Shown here piece by piece: positions 1 through 9,111 of a stretch of 64,000 nucleotides of DNA; position 1 is the stretch's first letter, and each line of letters begins with the position of its first letter. Origin of the DNA: Sulfitobacter noctilucicola. GTDB taxonomy: Bacteria > Pseudomonadota > Alphaproteobacteria > Rhodobacterales > Rhodobacteraceae. Both the position numbers and the translations under genes were made by a program. A model generated the notes under the pieces. The model was not told the origin of the DNA. It worked only from the letters and a program-made list of their open reading frames with translations, and ran no database searches. The DNA is taken from contig NZ_JASD01000008.1 of the NCBI RefSeq assembly GCF_000622385.1, positions 1,922,001 through 1,986,000 on the forward strand. Reading direction: 5' to 3'.

Positions 1-832
1 CGCCGCAGAGCGTGGTGCGCGCATTTTGGTGCTGCCTGAATTTGCCTGTGCGCAATGGCTCAGCTTTGCACCAGCGGACTTGCCTGCGTCGCTTCATCTG
101 GAATGGCTGGCGGGCCTGACCCCGACAGCAATCACCGCGCTTAAGGGCATTTCCGCCACCTACGGCGTAGCGATATTGCCCGGTACGTTTCCGGTCGCCG
201 GCCAAAGCACGACCGGTTCAAACGGATTTTTCAACCGTGCATTTTTCTTAACGCCCGAGGGGGAAGAGCACGTACAGGATAAGATGTCCCTGACACCTCT
301 CGAAGAGCAGGGCGAGGGAGGTAGTACCCTTCACGGTACCCAGATAAATGTCATTTCATGGCAGGGGCTGCGCATAGCGATGCCGATCTGCCTTGATACG
401 GAATACACGGCACTATGGAGCAGGCTGGGCAAGCTTGATCTTGATCTGGTGCTGATCGCAGCGAAAACGGATATGATTACTGGGTATTCCCGTGTGTTTG
501 GTTGTGCTCATGCGCGCGCGATTGAACTTCAAACTGTGGTTTGTGTGGTCGGTGCCGTTGGTGCGCCACTCACCCCATGGGAAACAGATACCGGTGTCGG
601 TGGTGCCGCAGTGTTCCTGCCTTGCGACATTACGGTCAGTGAAGGTGGTGTTTGGCAGACCTTGCCACCACAATCCGCACAGGACGGTTTGGATATTGCG
701 TTACATGCAGCTTCCATTCCGGTGGGCGCGGTCCGTGCCATCCGCAGGGGCGGCGCAGAAGCGGAATTGCGGCCCGCCTCCTGGACGGCGGACCACCTTT
801 TGGTGAGCGATCAGGCAGCGATAGCCGCGTGA
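1..832 (+). CDS. Nitrilase-superfamily carbon-nitrogen hydrolase (5' end cut by window)
   Basis: The reading frame is open to the left edge (frame 2, reading AAERGARILVLPEF), so the true start lies outside. The Glu-Lys-Cys triad of the nitrilase superfamily is recognisable: Glu in LPEF (about base 38), Lys in QDKMSLTP (about base 283) and Cys in MPICLDTEY (about base 390). Family members hydrolyse nitriles or amides in the cytoplasm; the substrate cannot be read from the sequence. About 277 residues are visible, close to the usual 270-300, so only a short N-terminal piece is missing. It converges on the transaldolase gene with a 3-base gap and no obvious terminator between them. Confidence 0.8.
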   Translation, partial: AAERGARILVLPEFACAQWLSFAPADLPASLHLEWLAGLTPTAITALKGISATYGVAILPGTFPVAGQSTTGSNGFFNRAFFLTPEGEEHVQDKMSLTPLEEQGEGGSTLHGTQINVISWQGLRIAMPICLDTEYTALWSRLGKLDLDLVLIAAKTDMITGYSRVFGCAHARAIELQTVVCVVGAVGAPLTPWETDTGVGGAAVFLPCDITVSEGGVWQTLPPQSAQDGLDIALHAASIPVGAVRAIRRGGAEAELRPASWTADHLLVSDQAAIAA

Positions 833-835
833 TGC

Positions 836-1489
836 TTAAAGGATGTTCTGACCGGTCTTTGCCCAGTCTTTCATAAACTGGTCTAGGCCCGCATTTGTCA
901 GCGGGTGTGTGGCTAGTTTCTTGATCACTTCCGGCGGTGCCGTCATGACGTCGGCACCGATCAGCGCACAGTCCTGAACATGCGCAACCGAACGGATGGA
1001 TGCCGCAAGAATGTTGGTCTCAAACCCGTAGTTGTCATAAATCGTGCGGATGTCCTGAATGAGGTCCATGCCGTCGATGTTGATGTCATCCAGACGTCCG
1101 ATGAAGGGCGAGATAAAAGTCGCACCTGCTTTAGCCGCGAGCAGCGCCTGATTTGCAGAGAAACAAAGCGTGACGTTGACCATCTTGCCTTCGCCGGACA
1201 GAACCTTACAGGCCTTGAGGCCGTCCCACGTCAGCGGCAGCTTGACGGTGATGTTTTCGGCGATCTCGGCCAGTTTGCGGCCTTCGGCGATCATGGCGTC
1301 AGCTTCCATCGCGACGACTTCGGCGCTAACCGGGCCTTCGACGAGGTCACAGATTTCTTTGGTGACTTCCATGATGTCACGGCCGGATTTCAGAATCAGC
1401 GAGGGGTTGGTTGTTACACCGTCCACCATGCCCAGATCATTAAGTTCGGCGATGGCGTCGATTTCAGCGGTATCTACGAAGAATTTCAT
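836..1489 (-). CDS. tal: Transaldolase, small FSA/TalC-like subfamily
   Basis: A 217-residue single-domain TIM barrel, the length of the short transaldolase/fructose-6-phosphate aldolase group. It begins [13 protein letters not shown], has the TTNPSLI motif near residue 27, and the Schiff-base lysine is probably in ITVKLPLT. The expected role is transfer of a dihydroxyacetone unit between sugar phosphates in the non-oxidative pentose phosphate pathway. The ATG is preceded by AAGGA at a good distance. It is divergent from priA across about 95 bp that should hold both promoters. Transaldolase versus F6P aldolase activity cannot be separated by eye. Confidence 0.92.
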   Translation of the reverse strand: MKFFVDTAEIDAIAELNDLGMVDGVTTNPSLILKSGRDIMEVTKEICDLVEGPVSAEVVAMEADAMIAEGRKLAEIAENITVKLPLTWDGLKACKVLSGEGKMVNVTLCFSANQALLAAKAGATFISPFIGRLDDINIDGMDLIQDIRTIYDNYGFETNILAASIRSVAHVQDCALIGADVMTAPPEVIKKLATHPLTNAGLDQFMKDWAKTGQNIL

Positions 1490-1583
1490 GTGCGGTCCTT
1501 GCAGTTGAGGAAGGGAGCGTTGATCTTGGGTCTAGCCTATGATCTTGCGGCCTGAAACCCTCTTTTATGATTGCGGAGTACGC

Positions 1584-3779
1584 GTGAGCGCCCCTGAATT
1601 CTTTGACCATGGTGATCTTGTCGCGGTGCTAAGCACACAGCCTCTGGGTCGCGCGCTGGATTACAAAGCGCCGGAGGGCGGTTGTCATCTGGGTGCCTTT
1701 GTCGAGGTGCCCTTGGGGCCGCGCAAGGTTTTGGGTGTGGTCTGGGGGCCAGGCGCAGGTGATTACGACTATGCCAAGGTGCGCCACGTGATCCGCGTGC
1801 TTGATGCCGCCCCGATGCGCAGCGAAATGCGCAGCTTTCTAGAGCGCGCGGCCGCTTACACGCTGACGCCTTTGCCCGCGATGCTGCGGCTTGCCACCCG
1901 TGCGCCGGGGCTGGGTGACCCGCCGTCCATGCGGAAAATCTATCGCCGCGGCACGGCGGAGCCTAACAAAATGACGGACGCGCGGCGGCGGGTGTTTGAG
2001 ACGCTGGCCGAATACGGTGATCTGTCGTTCACTCTCAAAGAACTGGCAGATATGGCCGGTGTCACGGCATCCGTCATCAAGGGGTTGGTGGCGCAGGAGG
2101 CCGTGCGCGAAGAGGACAGCCCACGGGATGTGCCGTTTCTGCGCATGGACGCTGACCGTCCCGGCAAAACGTTGACCGACGATCAGGCAAAAGCTTCCGC
2201 CGTTCTGGCCAAAGGCGTGACGGCGGGCACGTATGGTACGACGCTGCTGCGCGGTGTCACAGGCTCGGGCAAGACCGAAGTCTATCTGGAAGCCGTGGCG
2301 GCAGCCCTGAAAGCAGGGCGACAGGCGCTCGTGCTCTTGCCAGAGATCGCCCTGACCGAGCAGTTTCTGGAGCGCGTTGAGGAACGGTTCGGAGCCAAGC
2401 CCGCCGAATGGCATTCCGGTGCCACCATGACAGAGCGCCGCCGCATCTGGCGGATGGTCGGGCAGGGGCAATGCCAACTGGTGATCGGCGCACGTTCAGC
2501 GCTGTTTCTACCCTACCAGAACCTCGGCCTGATCGTGGTCGATGAGGAACATGACACTTCTTACAAGCAGGAAGAGGGGGTTCTTTATAATGCGCGGGAT
2601 ATGGCGGTGTTGCGCGCGGCGATTTGCGGGGCGCAGGTGGTGTTGGCTTCTGCAACGCCATCGCTGGAAACATGGGCAAACGTCGAGGCGGGAAAGTACC
2701 AGCGCCTTGATCTGACATCGCGATTTGGTCCTGCGGTTATGCCACAAATGGGTGCGATCGACATGCGGGAAGAAGGATTGCCGAGCGACCGGTGGGTGTC
2801 ACCCACCTTGCAAAGCGAAGTGAACAAGCGGTTGGAGAAGGGCGAGCAAGCTATGCTGTTCATCAACCGCCGCGGTTATGCGCCAATCACGCTGTGTCGG
2901 GCATGCGGGCATCAGATCGGTTGTGATGATTGCGATGCGCGGATGGTGGAACACCGTTTCCTGAAACGTCTGATCTGTCACCAATGCGGTGAAAGCAAAC
3001 CCATGCCAGAGGCCTGCCCGAGTTGCGACGCTGTGGGTAAGCTGGCACCGGTCGGTCCGGGGGTCGAGCGGTTGGGGGAAGAGGCGGCAGCGATCTGGCC
3101 TGATGCGCGGATCGCAACGCTTTCATCTGATATGTACGGGTCAGCGCGGGCGCTGAAGGCCGAGATTGCAGGAATTGCAGCAGGTGCCGCCGACATCGTG
3201 ATCGGGACGCAGCTTGTGGCCAAGGGGCATAACTTCCCGAACCTGACCCTTGTAGGTGTAATCGACGCAGACCTTGGCTTGCAGGGGTCCGATTTGCGTG
3301 CGGCGGAAAGGACGTTTCAACTGATGCGGCAGGTTGCGGGGCGTGCGGGACGCGCCGAAGCGCCCGGGGCTGCCCTTTTGCAAACATACCAGCCTGAGCA
3401 TCCCGTTATCCGCGCGATCCTTGCAGGGGATGAGGAAAAGTTCTGGGCTGCCGAAGCCGCCGAACGCAAGCAGGCGGGCGTGCCGCCTTACGGGCGCATG
3501 GCGGGGATCATTCTGAGCGGGCCGGATGTGGCTGCCGTGTTTGACGCAGGCAATCTGCTGGCACGCCAGGATGGTGCGCTGCGCCGCATCGGGGCGCAGG
3601 TCTTCGGACCGGCCCCCGCGCCCATCGCGCGTGTACGCGGGCGTCACCGTGTCCGGTTGCTGGTCAAAGCCGAAAAGTCGGCCCCTCTGCAAGATGCGCT
3701 TGCTGAATGGGTCGCGCAGGTGCGGTTGAAGGGCGATTTGCGCTTGGCTGTCGATATCGATCCGCAAAGCTTTTACTAA
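1584..3779 (+). CDS. priA: Primosomal protein N' (replication restart helicase PriA)
   Basis: A 731-residue superfamily 2 helicase that reloads the replisome at stalled forks. Visible features are an N-terminal DNA-binding region (VAVLSTQPLGRALDYKAP), Walker A GVTGSGKT near residue 223, a DEEH box near 319, a zinc-binding cluster of paired cysteines (CRACG, CDDC, CHQCG, CPSC) at about 438-480, and GTQLVAKGHNFP in the second RecA-like domain. The frame is open upstream to 1539, but the GTG at 1584 has GGAG five bases before it and gives the normal N-terminus, so I use it. Confidence 0.95.
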   Translation: MSAPEFFDHGDLVAVLSTQPLGRALDYKAPEGGCHLGAFVEVPLGPRKVLGVVWGPGAGDYDYAKVRHVIRVLDAAPMRSEMRSFLERAAAYTLTPLPAMLRLATRAPGLGDPPSMRKIYRRGTAEPNKMTDARRRVFETLAEYGDLSFTLKELADMAGVTASVIKGLVAQEAVREEDSPRDVPFLRMDADRPGKTLTDDQAKASAVLAKGVTAGTYGTTLLRGVTGSGKTEVYLEAVAAALKAGRQALVLLPEIALTEQFLERVEERFGAKPAEWHSGATMTERRRIWRMVGQGQCQLVIGARSALFLPYQNLGLIVVDEEHDTSYKQEEGVLYNARDMAVLRAAICGAQVVLASATPSLETWANVEAGKYQRLDLTSRFGPAVMPQMGAIDMREEGLPSDRWVSPTLQSEVNKRLEKGEQAMLFINRRGYAPITLCRACGHQIGCDDCDARMVEHRFLKRLICHQCGESKPMPEACPSCDAVGKLAPVGPGVERLGEEAAAIWPDARIATLSSDMYGSARALKAEIAGIAAGAADIVIGTQLVAKGHNFPNLTLVGVIDADLGLQGSDLRAAERTFQLMRQVAGRAGRAEAPGAALLQTYQPEHPVIRAILAGDEEKFWAAEAAERKQAGVPPYGRMAGIILSGPDVAAVFDAGNLLARQDGALRRIGAQVFGPAPAPIARVRGRHRVRLLVKAEKSAPLQDALAEWVAQVRLKGDLRLAVDIDPQSFY

Positions 3780-3820
3780 AGGATATCGCCGGGCTGATTG
3801 TTAAACCGTATCAGGCGCTC

Positions 3821-3850
3821 AGTTACGTCGTGGAAAAACAGAGCGTAACT
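3821..3850. promoter_or_regulatory. Inverted repeat upstream of MFS gene
   Basis: AGTTACG (3821-3827) and CGTAACT (3844-3850) form a perfect 7-bp inverted repeat with a 16-base spacer in the 135-bp gap between priA and the MFS gene. It could be an operator for the transporter; there is no T-tract, so a terminator is unlikely. Confidence 0.3.
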
Positions 3851-3914
3851 AGGCATCCCTCGATGCATGATTTTGCATATAGTCAATTCGCTAGAAGCGG
3901 CGTAAGGGTGAAGG

Positions 3915-5147
3915 ATGGCACAATACATTACCCTTGAACAAGCCAAGGACTTGCCGTTCTGGCGCAGGCCTGTGGCGTTGCTGTTTCTCATGGCGCTCGC
4001 GATGCCCATCGCGTTCAACACATGGTCAGCTCTGCTGAATAACTTCGTGATCGAAGTCGCGGATTTCGACGGGGCCGACATTGGCCTTCTGCATACAGTA
4101 CGTGAAATTCCGGGCTTTCTGGCCGTTGGCGTGATCGCCATCATCATTTTTGTCCGTGAACAGGTGCTGGGGCTGGTGTCATTGGTCCTGCTTGGTGTGG
4201 CGACCGCCGTCACTGCGTGGTTCCCTTCTATGGGCGGTATCCTGACAATCACGATGCTGAGCTCTATCGGGTTTCACTATTACGAGACGGTAAACCAATC
4301 TCTGCAACTACAATGGCTCAAGATCGAGGACGCGCCGCGTATGCTGGGCTGGTTGCTGGCGGCGGGGTCTTTTGCCACGCTGATCGCCTATCTGGCCATT
4401 ATGGCGCTGTGGGAAACGCTGAGCCTGTCTTATAATGTGGTCTATCTGGCGGGCGGTGGCGTAACGGTGGTAATCGCCCTCTTTGCCATGCTGGCTTATC
4501 CGCAATTCGAAGCGCCCACGCCCCAGAATAAAACGATGGTCCTGCGGCGGCGGTACTGGCTTTATTATGCGCTGCAATTCATGGGAGGTGCGCGGCGACA
4601 GATTTTTGTGGTCTTCGCAGGCTTCATGATGGTCGAGCGGTTTGGCTATGAAGTGCACGAGATCACTACGCTCTATCTGATCAATCTTGTTGCCAATATC
4701 ATCTTTGCCCCCCTGATGGGCCGCGCCGTCGGCTACTTCGGAGAGCGCCGCACGCTGGGCTTTGAATACATAGGTCTGGTGCTGGTCTTTTTGAGCTATG
4801 GTGGTGTCTATTATTTGGGATGGGGTGTTGTCGTAGCGGCAATTCTCTATGTCCTTGACCACATGTTCTTTGGTCTCGCGCTGGCGATGAAGACCTACTT
4901 CCAGAAAATCGCGGATCCCGCCGACATCGCCCCCACGGCAGCTGTGGCCTTTACCATCAACCACATCGCAGCGGTTTTCCTACCTGTGGGGCTCGGGCTT
5001 TTGTGGCTAGTCTCACCTGCGGCAGTGTTCTTCCTTGCGGCGGGAATGGCGGGGATTTCGTTTTGCCTTGCTATGCTGATCCCACGCCACCCTGCACCGG
5101 GAAACGAGACGATCTTTAGCGCGGGTTACCCTCAGGCAGCGCAGTAA
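3915..5147 (+). CDS. MFS transporter
   Basis: A 410-residue very hydrophobic protein with about 12 predicted membrane segments, fitting a major facilitator permease of the inner membrane. The N-terminus (MAQYITLEQAKDLPFWRRP) is cytoplasmic and short, and a charged central loop (APTPQNKTMVLRRRYW) separates two six-helix halves. The substrate is unknown. The stop lies one base before the start of a MATE gene, so the two transporters are probably co-transcribed and may serve related export roles. Confidence 0.85.
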   Translation: MAQYITLEQAKDLPFWRRPVALLFLMALAMPIAFNTWSALLNNFVIEVADFDGADIGLLHTVREIPGFLAVGVIAIIIFVREQVLGLVSLVLLGVATAVTAWFPSMGGILTITMLSSIGFHYYETVNQSLQLQWLKIEDAPRMLGWLLAAGSFATLIAYLAIMALWETLSLSYNVVYLAGGGVTVVIALFAMLAYPQFEAPTPQNKTMVLRRRYWLYYALQFMGGARRQIFVVFAGFMMVERFGYEVHEITTLYLINLVANIIFAPLMGRAVGYFGERRTLGFEYIGLVLVFLSYGGVYYLGWGVVVAAILYVLDHMFFGLALAMKTYFQKIADPADIAPTAAVAFTINHIAAVFLPVGLGLLWLVSPAAVFFLAAGMAGISFCLAMLIPRHPAPGNETIFSAGYPQAAQ

Positions 5148-5148
5148 T

Positions 5149-6540
5149 ATGGAGCAGGGTCGCTTCCTGACCGGCGGGACCATGGGGCATGTTGTCCGCA
5201 TGACCGCCACAGGGGCGATGGGGATCACGTTTGTTTTTCTGGTTGATGCTGCGAACCTGTTCTGGGTTAGCCAGCTGGGCCAGCCTCAACTCGTCGCGGC
5301 CATCGGCTTTGCTTATGCGGTTCAGTTTTTCTCGGTCTCGATTGCTGTCGGGCTGATGATCGGGGCAACTGCCGTGATCTCTCGCAGTATTGGTATGGGC
5401 AGCCGCGATCAGGCGCGCAGACAGGCAGGGGCAGCTGCGGTGATCGCGGCGTCTATCCTTGCCTGTGTTTCGACGCTGATCGTCGGATTTCGCCATCAAC
5501 TGATCGGGTTCACAGGGGCCGAAGGAGAAACCGCGCGCCTTGCGGCCCGTTATCTTGCCATCACGATACCATCACTTATTCCGATGTCGGCGGCATTGGT
5601 CCTTTCCGGCACACTGCGCGCGGATGGCTACGGGGCCAAGGCCATGTATATTACGCTCACGGGTGGCATGCTGTTGATGCTGATCGATCCTGTTCTGATT
5701 TTCTGGATGGGATGGGGACTTGATGGTGCAGCCATCGGTCTGGTGCTTTTCCGGTTCACGCTGTTGGTTGCGGCGATCTATTTCGCAATCATCCAGATGA
5801 AACTGGTGGACCGTCCCACCTTGCGCACACTGCGTAATATCGCCGGACCATTCATGGCTGTTGCCGGTCCTGCGATTGCAACGCAGATGTCGACACCGGC
5901 GGGTAATTATTTGCTGACCATAGTCATGGCACGCTACGGGGACGAAGCAATGGCAGCCTGGGCGGTCGTCGGGCGGTTGACCGTCGTTGTCTTTGGCGGG
6001 GTCTTTGCGCTGTCCGGTGCGATTGGTGGCATATTCGGTCAGAACTTCGGTGCGGGACAGATGGATAGGGTTCGCAGTACTTACCGCGACGCGCTGATGT
6101 TCTGTTTCGCCTATACGGTCGTGGCGTGGGTTCTGATGTTGATTGCCACGCCCTATGTCATCAAAGCCTTCGCGCTGACAGGTGTGGGACAGGATGTGTT
6201 GCGGTCATTCACGCTTGTCGGCGTAGGTGGTTTTATCTTTATCGGAGCACTTTTTGTCTCGAACGCTGCGTTCAATAATCTGGGCAAGCCCGGGCGCTCG
6301 ACACTCGTGAACTGGTCCAAGGACGGCATTCTCAGCTTTCCTGCAGCGGCTGCATTCGCGGGTCTGTTCGGGGCCAGCGGTGTGATTTACGGGCAAGCCG
6401 CAGCAGGCGCATTGATGGGGATCATCGCCGCGACATGGGGCTGGTTCTACGTCAACGGCTTGCGCGGGCCGGATGCGGCGGGCCTTGACCCTGCGCCGCC
6501 ACGCGCCTACCCGAACCCCGACAGGCACCGCCGCCGCTGA
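5149..6540 (+). CDS. MATE-family efflux transporter
   Basis: A 463-residue protein with about 12 membrane helices in two related halves, the MatE arrangement (PLYEADTANLF-like first helix region, GTLRADGYGAKAMY near residue 155, and ISRSIGMGSRDQARRQ after helix 2). MATE pumps expel cationic drugs or metabolites in exchange for Na+ or H+. An internal ATG at 5182 is a possible alternative start, since it has a GGCGGGA upstream. The C-terminal tail is rich in Pro and Arg and looks disordered. Confidence 0.88.
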   Translation: MEQGRFLTGGTMGHVVRMTATGAMGITFVFLVDAANLFWVSQLGQPQLVAAIGFAYAVQFFSVSIAVGLMIGATAVISRSIGMGSRDQARRQAGAAAVIAASILACVSTLIVGFRHQLIGFTGAEGETARLAARYLAITIPSLIPMSAALVLSGTLRADGYGAKAMYITLTGGMLLMLIDPVLIFWMGWGLDGAAIGLVLFRFTLLVAAIYFAIIQMKLVDRPTLRTLRNIAGPFMAVAGPAIATQMSTPAGNYLLTIVMARYGDEAMAAWAVVGRLTVVVFGGVFALSGAIGGIFGQNFGAGQMDRVRSTYRDALMFCFAYTVVAWVLMLIATPYVIKAFALTGVGQDVLRSFTLVGVGGFIFIGALFVSNAAFNNLGKPGRSTLVNWSKDGILSFPAAAAFAGLFGASGVIYGQAAAGALMGIIAATWGWFYVNGLRGPDAAGLDPAPPRAYPNPDRHRRR

Positions 6541-6565
6541 AAAAGATGATTACCGGAGAAAGCCC

Positions 6566-7438
6566 ATGACGACCTTCACTGCTTTGACGACACTTCAGGG
6601 GCGCGATGCCGCTTATGCTTTGGGCGAGGCAATGGAACGGCTTGAGCCGGAACCCACAGGCGTTGGTGTTTTCGAAATGGAAGACGGATCGGGCCTTTGG
6701 GAGGTCGGCGCATATTTCGAAGCGGAGCCTGATGATACGTCGCTGGCGGTTCTCGCCGCAGCCATGGGGGCGAAACCTTTTGTGGTGTCCGAGCTTCCCG
6801 AGACAGATTGGGTAGCCCATGTTCGGCGTGAACTTGCACCTGTCGAGGCGGGGCGCTTTTTCGTCTACGGATCGCATGATGCAGACAAGGTTCCGGCCGA
6901 TTGCGAACCTTTGCTGATCGAGGCGGCGATGGCCTTTGGGACCGGACATCACGGCACCACGTTAGGCTGTTTGCGTGCGCTTGACCGTTTGGCAAACAAT
7001 GGCTTTGTCGGCGAGCACGTGGCCGACATCGGTTGTGGGACTGCGGTGTTGGCCATGGGGGCTGCGCGCATCTGGCCACAGACGGTGATCGCAAGTGATA
7101 TTGACGAGGTAGCGGTTGATGTAGCCCGCGCGAATGTCGCCGCGAACGGACTAGAAGGGCGCGTCGACTGTGTGGAGGCAGCAGGCTTTGATCATCCAAC
7201 CCTCGCTGCGGCTGCACCGTTTGATCTGGTCTTTGCCAACATCTTGAAAGGGCCGCTTGTGTCGTTGGCACCCGACATGGCGAAGGCATTGCAAGAGGAT
7301 GGATATGCGATTCTGTCGGGAATCCTGAACGAGCAGGCAGACGAGGTGATCGAGGTTTATGCACGATCCGGCATCAATCTGGTTCACAGGGAAAGCATTG
7401 TCGACTGGACGACACTGACCCTGCAAAAAAATACCTGA
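6566..7438 (+). CDS. prmA: Ribosomal protein L11 methyltransferase
   Basis: A 290-residue class I SAM methyltransferase. The C-terminal half carries AFGTGHHGTT (the PrmA substrate-loop motif), motif I VADIGCGTAVLAMGA and the FANILKGPL motif that replaces NPPF. It should trimethylate ribosomal protein L11. The frame is open upstream to 6473 but that part overlaps the MATE gene; the ATG at 6566 has GGAG at 6555-6558 and gives the normal N-terminus. Confidence 0.93.
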   Translation: MTTFTALTTLQGRDAAYALGEAMERLEPEPTGVGVFEMEDGSGLWEVGAYFEAEPDDTSLAVLAAAMGAKPFVVSELPETDWVAHVRRELAPVEAGRFFVYGSHDADKVPADCEPLLIEAAMAFGTGHHGTTLGCLRALDRLANNGFVGEHVADIGCGTAVLAMGAARIWPQTVIASDIDEVAVDVARANVAANGLEGRVDCVEAAGFDHPTLAAAAPFDLVFANILKGPLVSLAPDMAKALQEDGYAILSGILNEQADEVIEVYARSGINLVHRESIVDWTTLTLQKNT

Positions 7439-7548
7439 ATTGAAGGTCTTTTAAGGTGAAATAGGGGCAGCTGCCCAGATTTTGCCACATTCGTTGGCTA
7501 ATACTTTCTTAACAACGGTGGGGGCCGATTGTTGATGAAAGACACACC

Positions 7549-7908
7549 ATGCCTGCAACGGTTGAAACGCACGACCATTTTGAAAAGCGCTTGAAAATGC
7601 TTGGCAAAAAGCATTCGAGCATGACACACGGCTATTCCACAAAGGTCGGCAAAGACGGTCTGATCGTAGCCAAGCCACGCAGACGCCGTGTTCGCGGTGT
7701 CAGCGCAGTGCGCTTGCTACTATTGGTGGCTGTTGGCTTCTTCGGCTTCAAGGCCTTCACATTGGCCGCGGTCGGTCCCATTACCTATAACGAGCGTGTG
7801 GCAAAGCTCGAAAGCGGTACGATCATCGAAAAAGTGGGGGCTAAGGCGCTCAAGATCGATCCCGTTACCGAAGCAGTAGTCGGCTCAATCTCTCCAGTCG
7901 TCCGCTAA
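7549..7908 (+). CDS. Small single-pass membrane protein, unknown function
   Basis: A 119-residue protein with a basic N-terminal third (KPRRRRVRG, about residues 42-50) just before one hydrophobic segment (about 52-70), then a short C-terminal region of about 50 residues. The positive-inside rule places the basic part in the cytoplasm and the C-terminus in the periplasm. I do not recognise a domain. It follows prmA by 110 bp and is closed by a strong terminator, so it may have its own promoter. Confidence 0.75.
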   Translation: MPATVETHDHFEKRLKMLGKKHSSMTHGYSTKVGKDGLIVAKPRRRRVRGVSAVRLLLLVAVGFFGFKAFTLAAVGPITYNERVAKLESGTIIEKVGAKALKIDPVTEAVVGSISPVVR

Positions 7909-7968
7909 ACGGGCGCATCGCAGCCTTCCAGCTGCACCAAGAATTTCGCTTCTCCAAGGCAATGAAAA

Positions 7969-8002
7969 GCCGCGCTTCTGAAAATCAGAGCGCGGCCTTT
8001 TT
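7969..8002 (+). terminator. Rho-independent terminator after the small membrane protein
   Basis: A stem of GCCGCGCTTCTG (7969-7980) with CAGAGCGCGGC (7986-7996, one bulged base), loop AAAAT, followed by five T at 7998-8002. Confidence 0.85.
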
Positions 8003-8028
8003 ATGTTCTACAGTTCGGTACTGAAAGG

Positions 8029-8053
8029 TCCGGCAAAGGTTATCCTTGCCGGA
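8029..8053 (-). terminator. Terminator hairpin for the DUF1127 gene
   Basis: TCCGGCAAAGG (8029-8039) pairs with CCTTGCCGGA (8044-8053) with one bulged A. It sits 9 bases past the DUF1127 stop; on the minus strand the stem is followed by CCTTTC, a weak T-tract. Confidence 0.55.
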
Positions 8054-8061
8054 TCAGTTTT

Positions 8062-8271
8062 TCAGCGGAAGAAAGATGTCTGTGCTACACCTTCGATGTC
8101 GCCACGGATGAGACCGATGTCTTCCAGTTCGCGGTCTGTCAAAGAAGACAGCGCCTTGCGGGTAACGCGAGCGTCGTTCCAGCTTACGACGGATGCGAAC
8201 ATGCGTGAGATCAGGGAGGATGCGGCTGCGGAGGAGCCGTATGCGGTGCGGGATGTGTCGAAAGCTGCCAT
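8062..8271 (-). CDS. DUF1127 small protein
   Basis: A 69-residue basic protein whose C-terminal part (ALSSLTDRELEDIGL, about residues 40-54) is the YjiS-like DUF1127 signature. In alphaproteobacteria DUF1127 proteins are short Arg-rich factors, some linked to RNA turnover and phosphate or carbon metabolism. The frame runs to 8370, but the ATG at 8271 has AAGGA about ten bases upstream and gives the family's usual length. It is divergent from ruvC across 336 bp. Confidence 0.85.
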   Translation of the reverse strand: MAAFDTSRTAYGSSAAASSLISRMFASVVSWNDARVTRKALSSLTDRELEDIGLIRGDIEGVAQTSFFR

Positions 8272-8607
8272 GTGAGCCGTCCTTATGTCTAAAAAATGAT
8301 GCCGATTTTCTCGGCGATGTGCTGCGCATATGGGCGGAATGAAAACGCTTTGCAACGCATCAGAATGCATGTGTGATCTGCATTTTATGCATAGGTGAAT
8401 TCGTAGTTAACCCTCCGTAAAGTATGGCAAAATTGCGATGCTTGGTTTGTCGCTTTTTGCCCTTCAGAGCGCGTTTTTATGCAAGGGTTCTCAAAAGCGA
8501 CATCAGTGGTGTCGCGAATAGGCGTTACCCGCAAAATGCTTGGCGGATGTTCGCGTTTCGTGCTAGTGCATCAAAAAAACAACAAATCGAGTGAAGTCAG
8601 GGATATC
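8272..8607. other. Divergent intergenic region between DUF1127 gene and ruvC
   Basis: No gene is seen in these 336 bases. They contain an inverted repeat AATGCA (8364-8369) / TGCATT (8379-8384), an ATGCAT palindrome at 8387-8392, and TTAA-N7-TAAA (8407-8421), one mismatch from the CtrA consensus TTAA-N7-TTAA. The ruvC frame is open through the right half, but its conserved protein begins at 8608. Confidence 0.5.
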
Positions 8608-9111
8608 ATGCGGGTAATCGGTATTGATCCGGGGTTGCGAAACCTTGGTTGGGGTGTGATCGACGTGGCAGGAAGCCGGATTTCGCATGTTGCGAACGGA
8701 ATTTGTCACTCTCAGGGCACTGATCTGGCACAGCGTCTGCTGTCACTGCATGAGCAACTGACATTGGTTTTTCAGACTTACCGCCCGGAAACGGCAGCGG
8801 TGGAGCAGACATTTGTGAACAAAGACGGAGCAGGAACGCTGAAACTGGGACAGGCGCGCGGCATCGCGATGCTGGTGCCGGCCCAAGCTGGATTGTCCAT
8901 CGGCGAATATGCCCCGAATAAGATCAAGAAAACCGTCGTTGGTGTAGGCCATGCAGATAAGGGGCAGGTGGCACACATGGTCAAAATCCAGATGCCCGGT
9001 GTGGTCCTGACGGGGCCTGATGCAGCTGATGCTCTCGCCATCGCAATCTGCCACGCGCATCACGGGGGCAACGGGGCTTTGGATGCCGCCGTGGCAAGGG
9101 CAAGCGCATGA
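8608..9111 (+). CDS. ruvC: Crossover junction endodeoxyribonuclease RuvC
   Basis: A 167-residue Holliday junction resolvase. The acidic active site can be followed in IDPGLRNLG (residue 6), VEQTFVN (about residue 67) and [11 protein letters not shown] (about 142). The frame is open for 43 codons upstream, but only the ATG at 8608 gives the canonical MRVIGIDPG start; the upstream bases are intergenic. Its stop overlaps the ruvA start (ATGA), so the ruvCAB products are made together for branch migration and resolution. Confidence 0.96.
   Translation: MRVIGIDPGLRNLGWGVIDVAGSRISHVANGICHSQGTDLAQRLLSLHEQLTLVFQTYRPETAAVEQTFVNKDGAGTLKLGQARGIAMLVPAQAGLSIGEYAPNKIKKTVVGVGHADKGQVAHMVKIQMPGVVLTGPDAADALAIAICHAHHGGNGALDAAVARASA

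Noticed and set aside
1539..1583. Upstream start for priA
   Set aside because: GTG 1584 has a good Shine-Dalgarno and starts the family-like sequence; the extra 15 codons lie in the tal-priA promoter gap.
4308..4964. Long minus-strand frame inside the MFS gene
   Set aside because: Antisense shadow of a clear transporter gene; the His/Gln/Arg-rich product is typical of reverse-frame translation of GC-rich genes.
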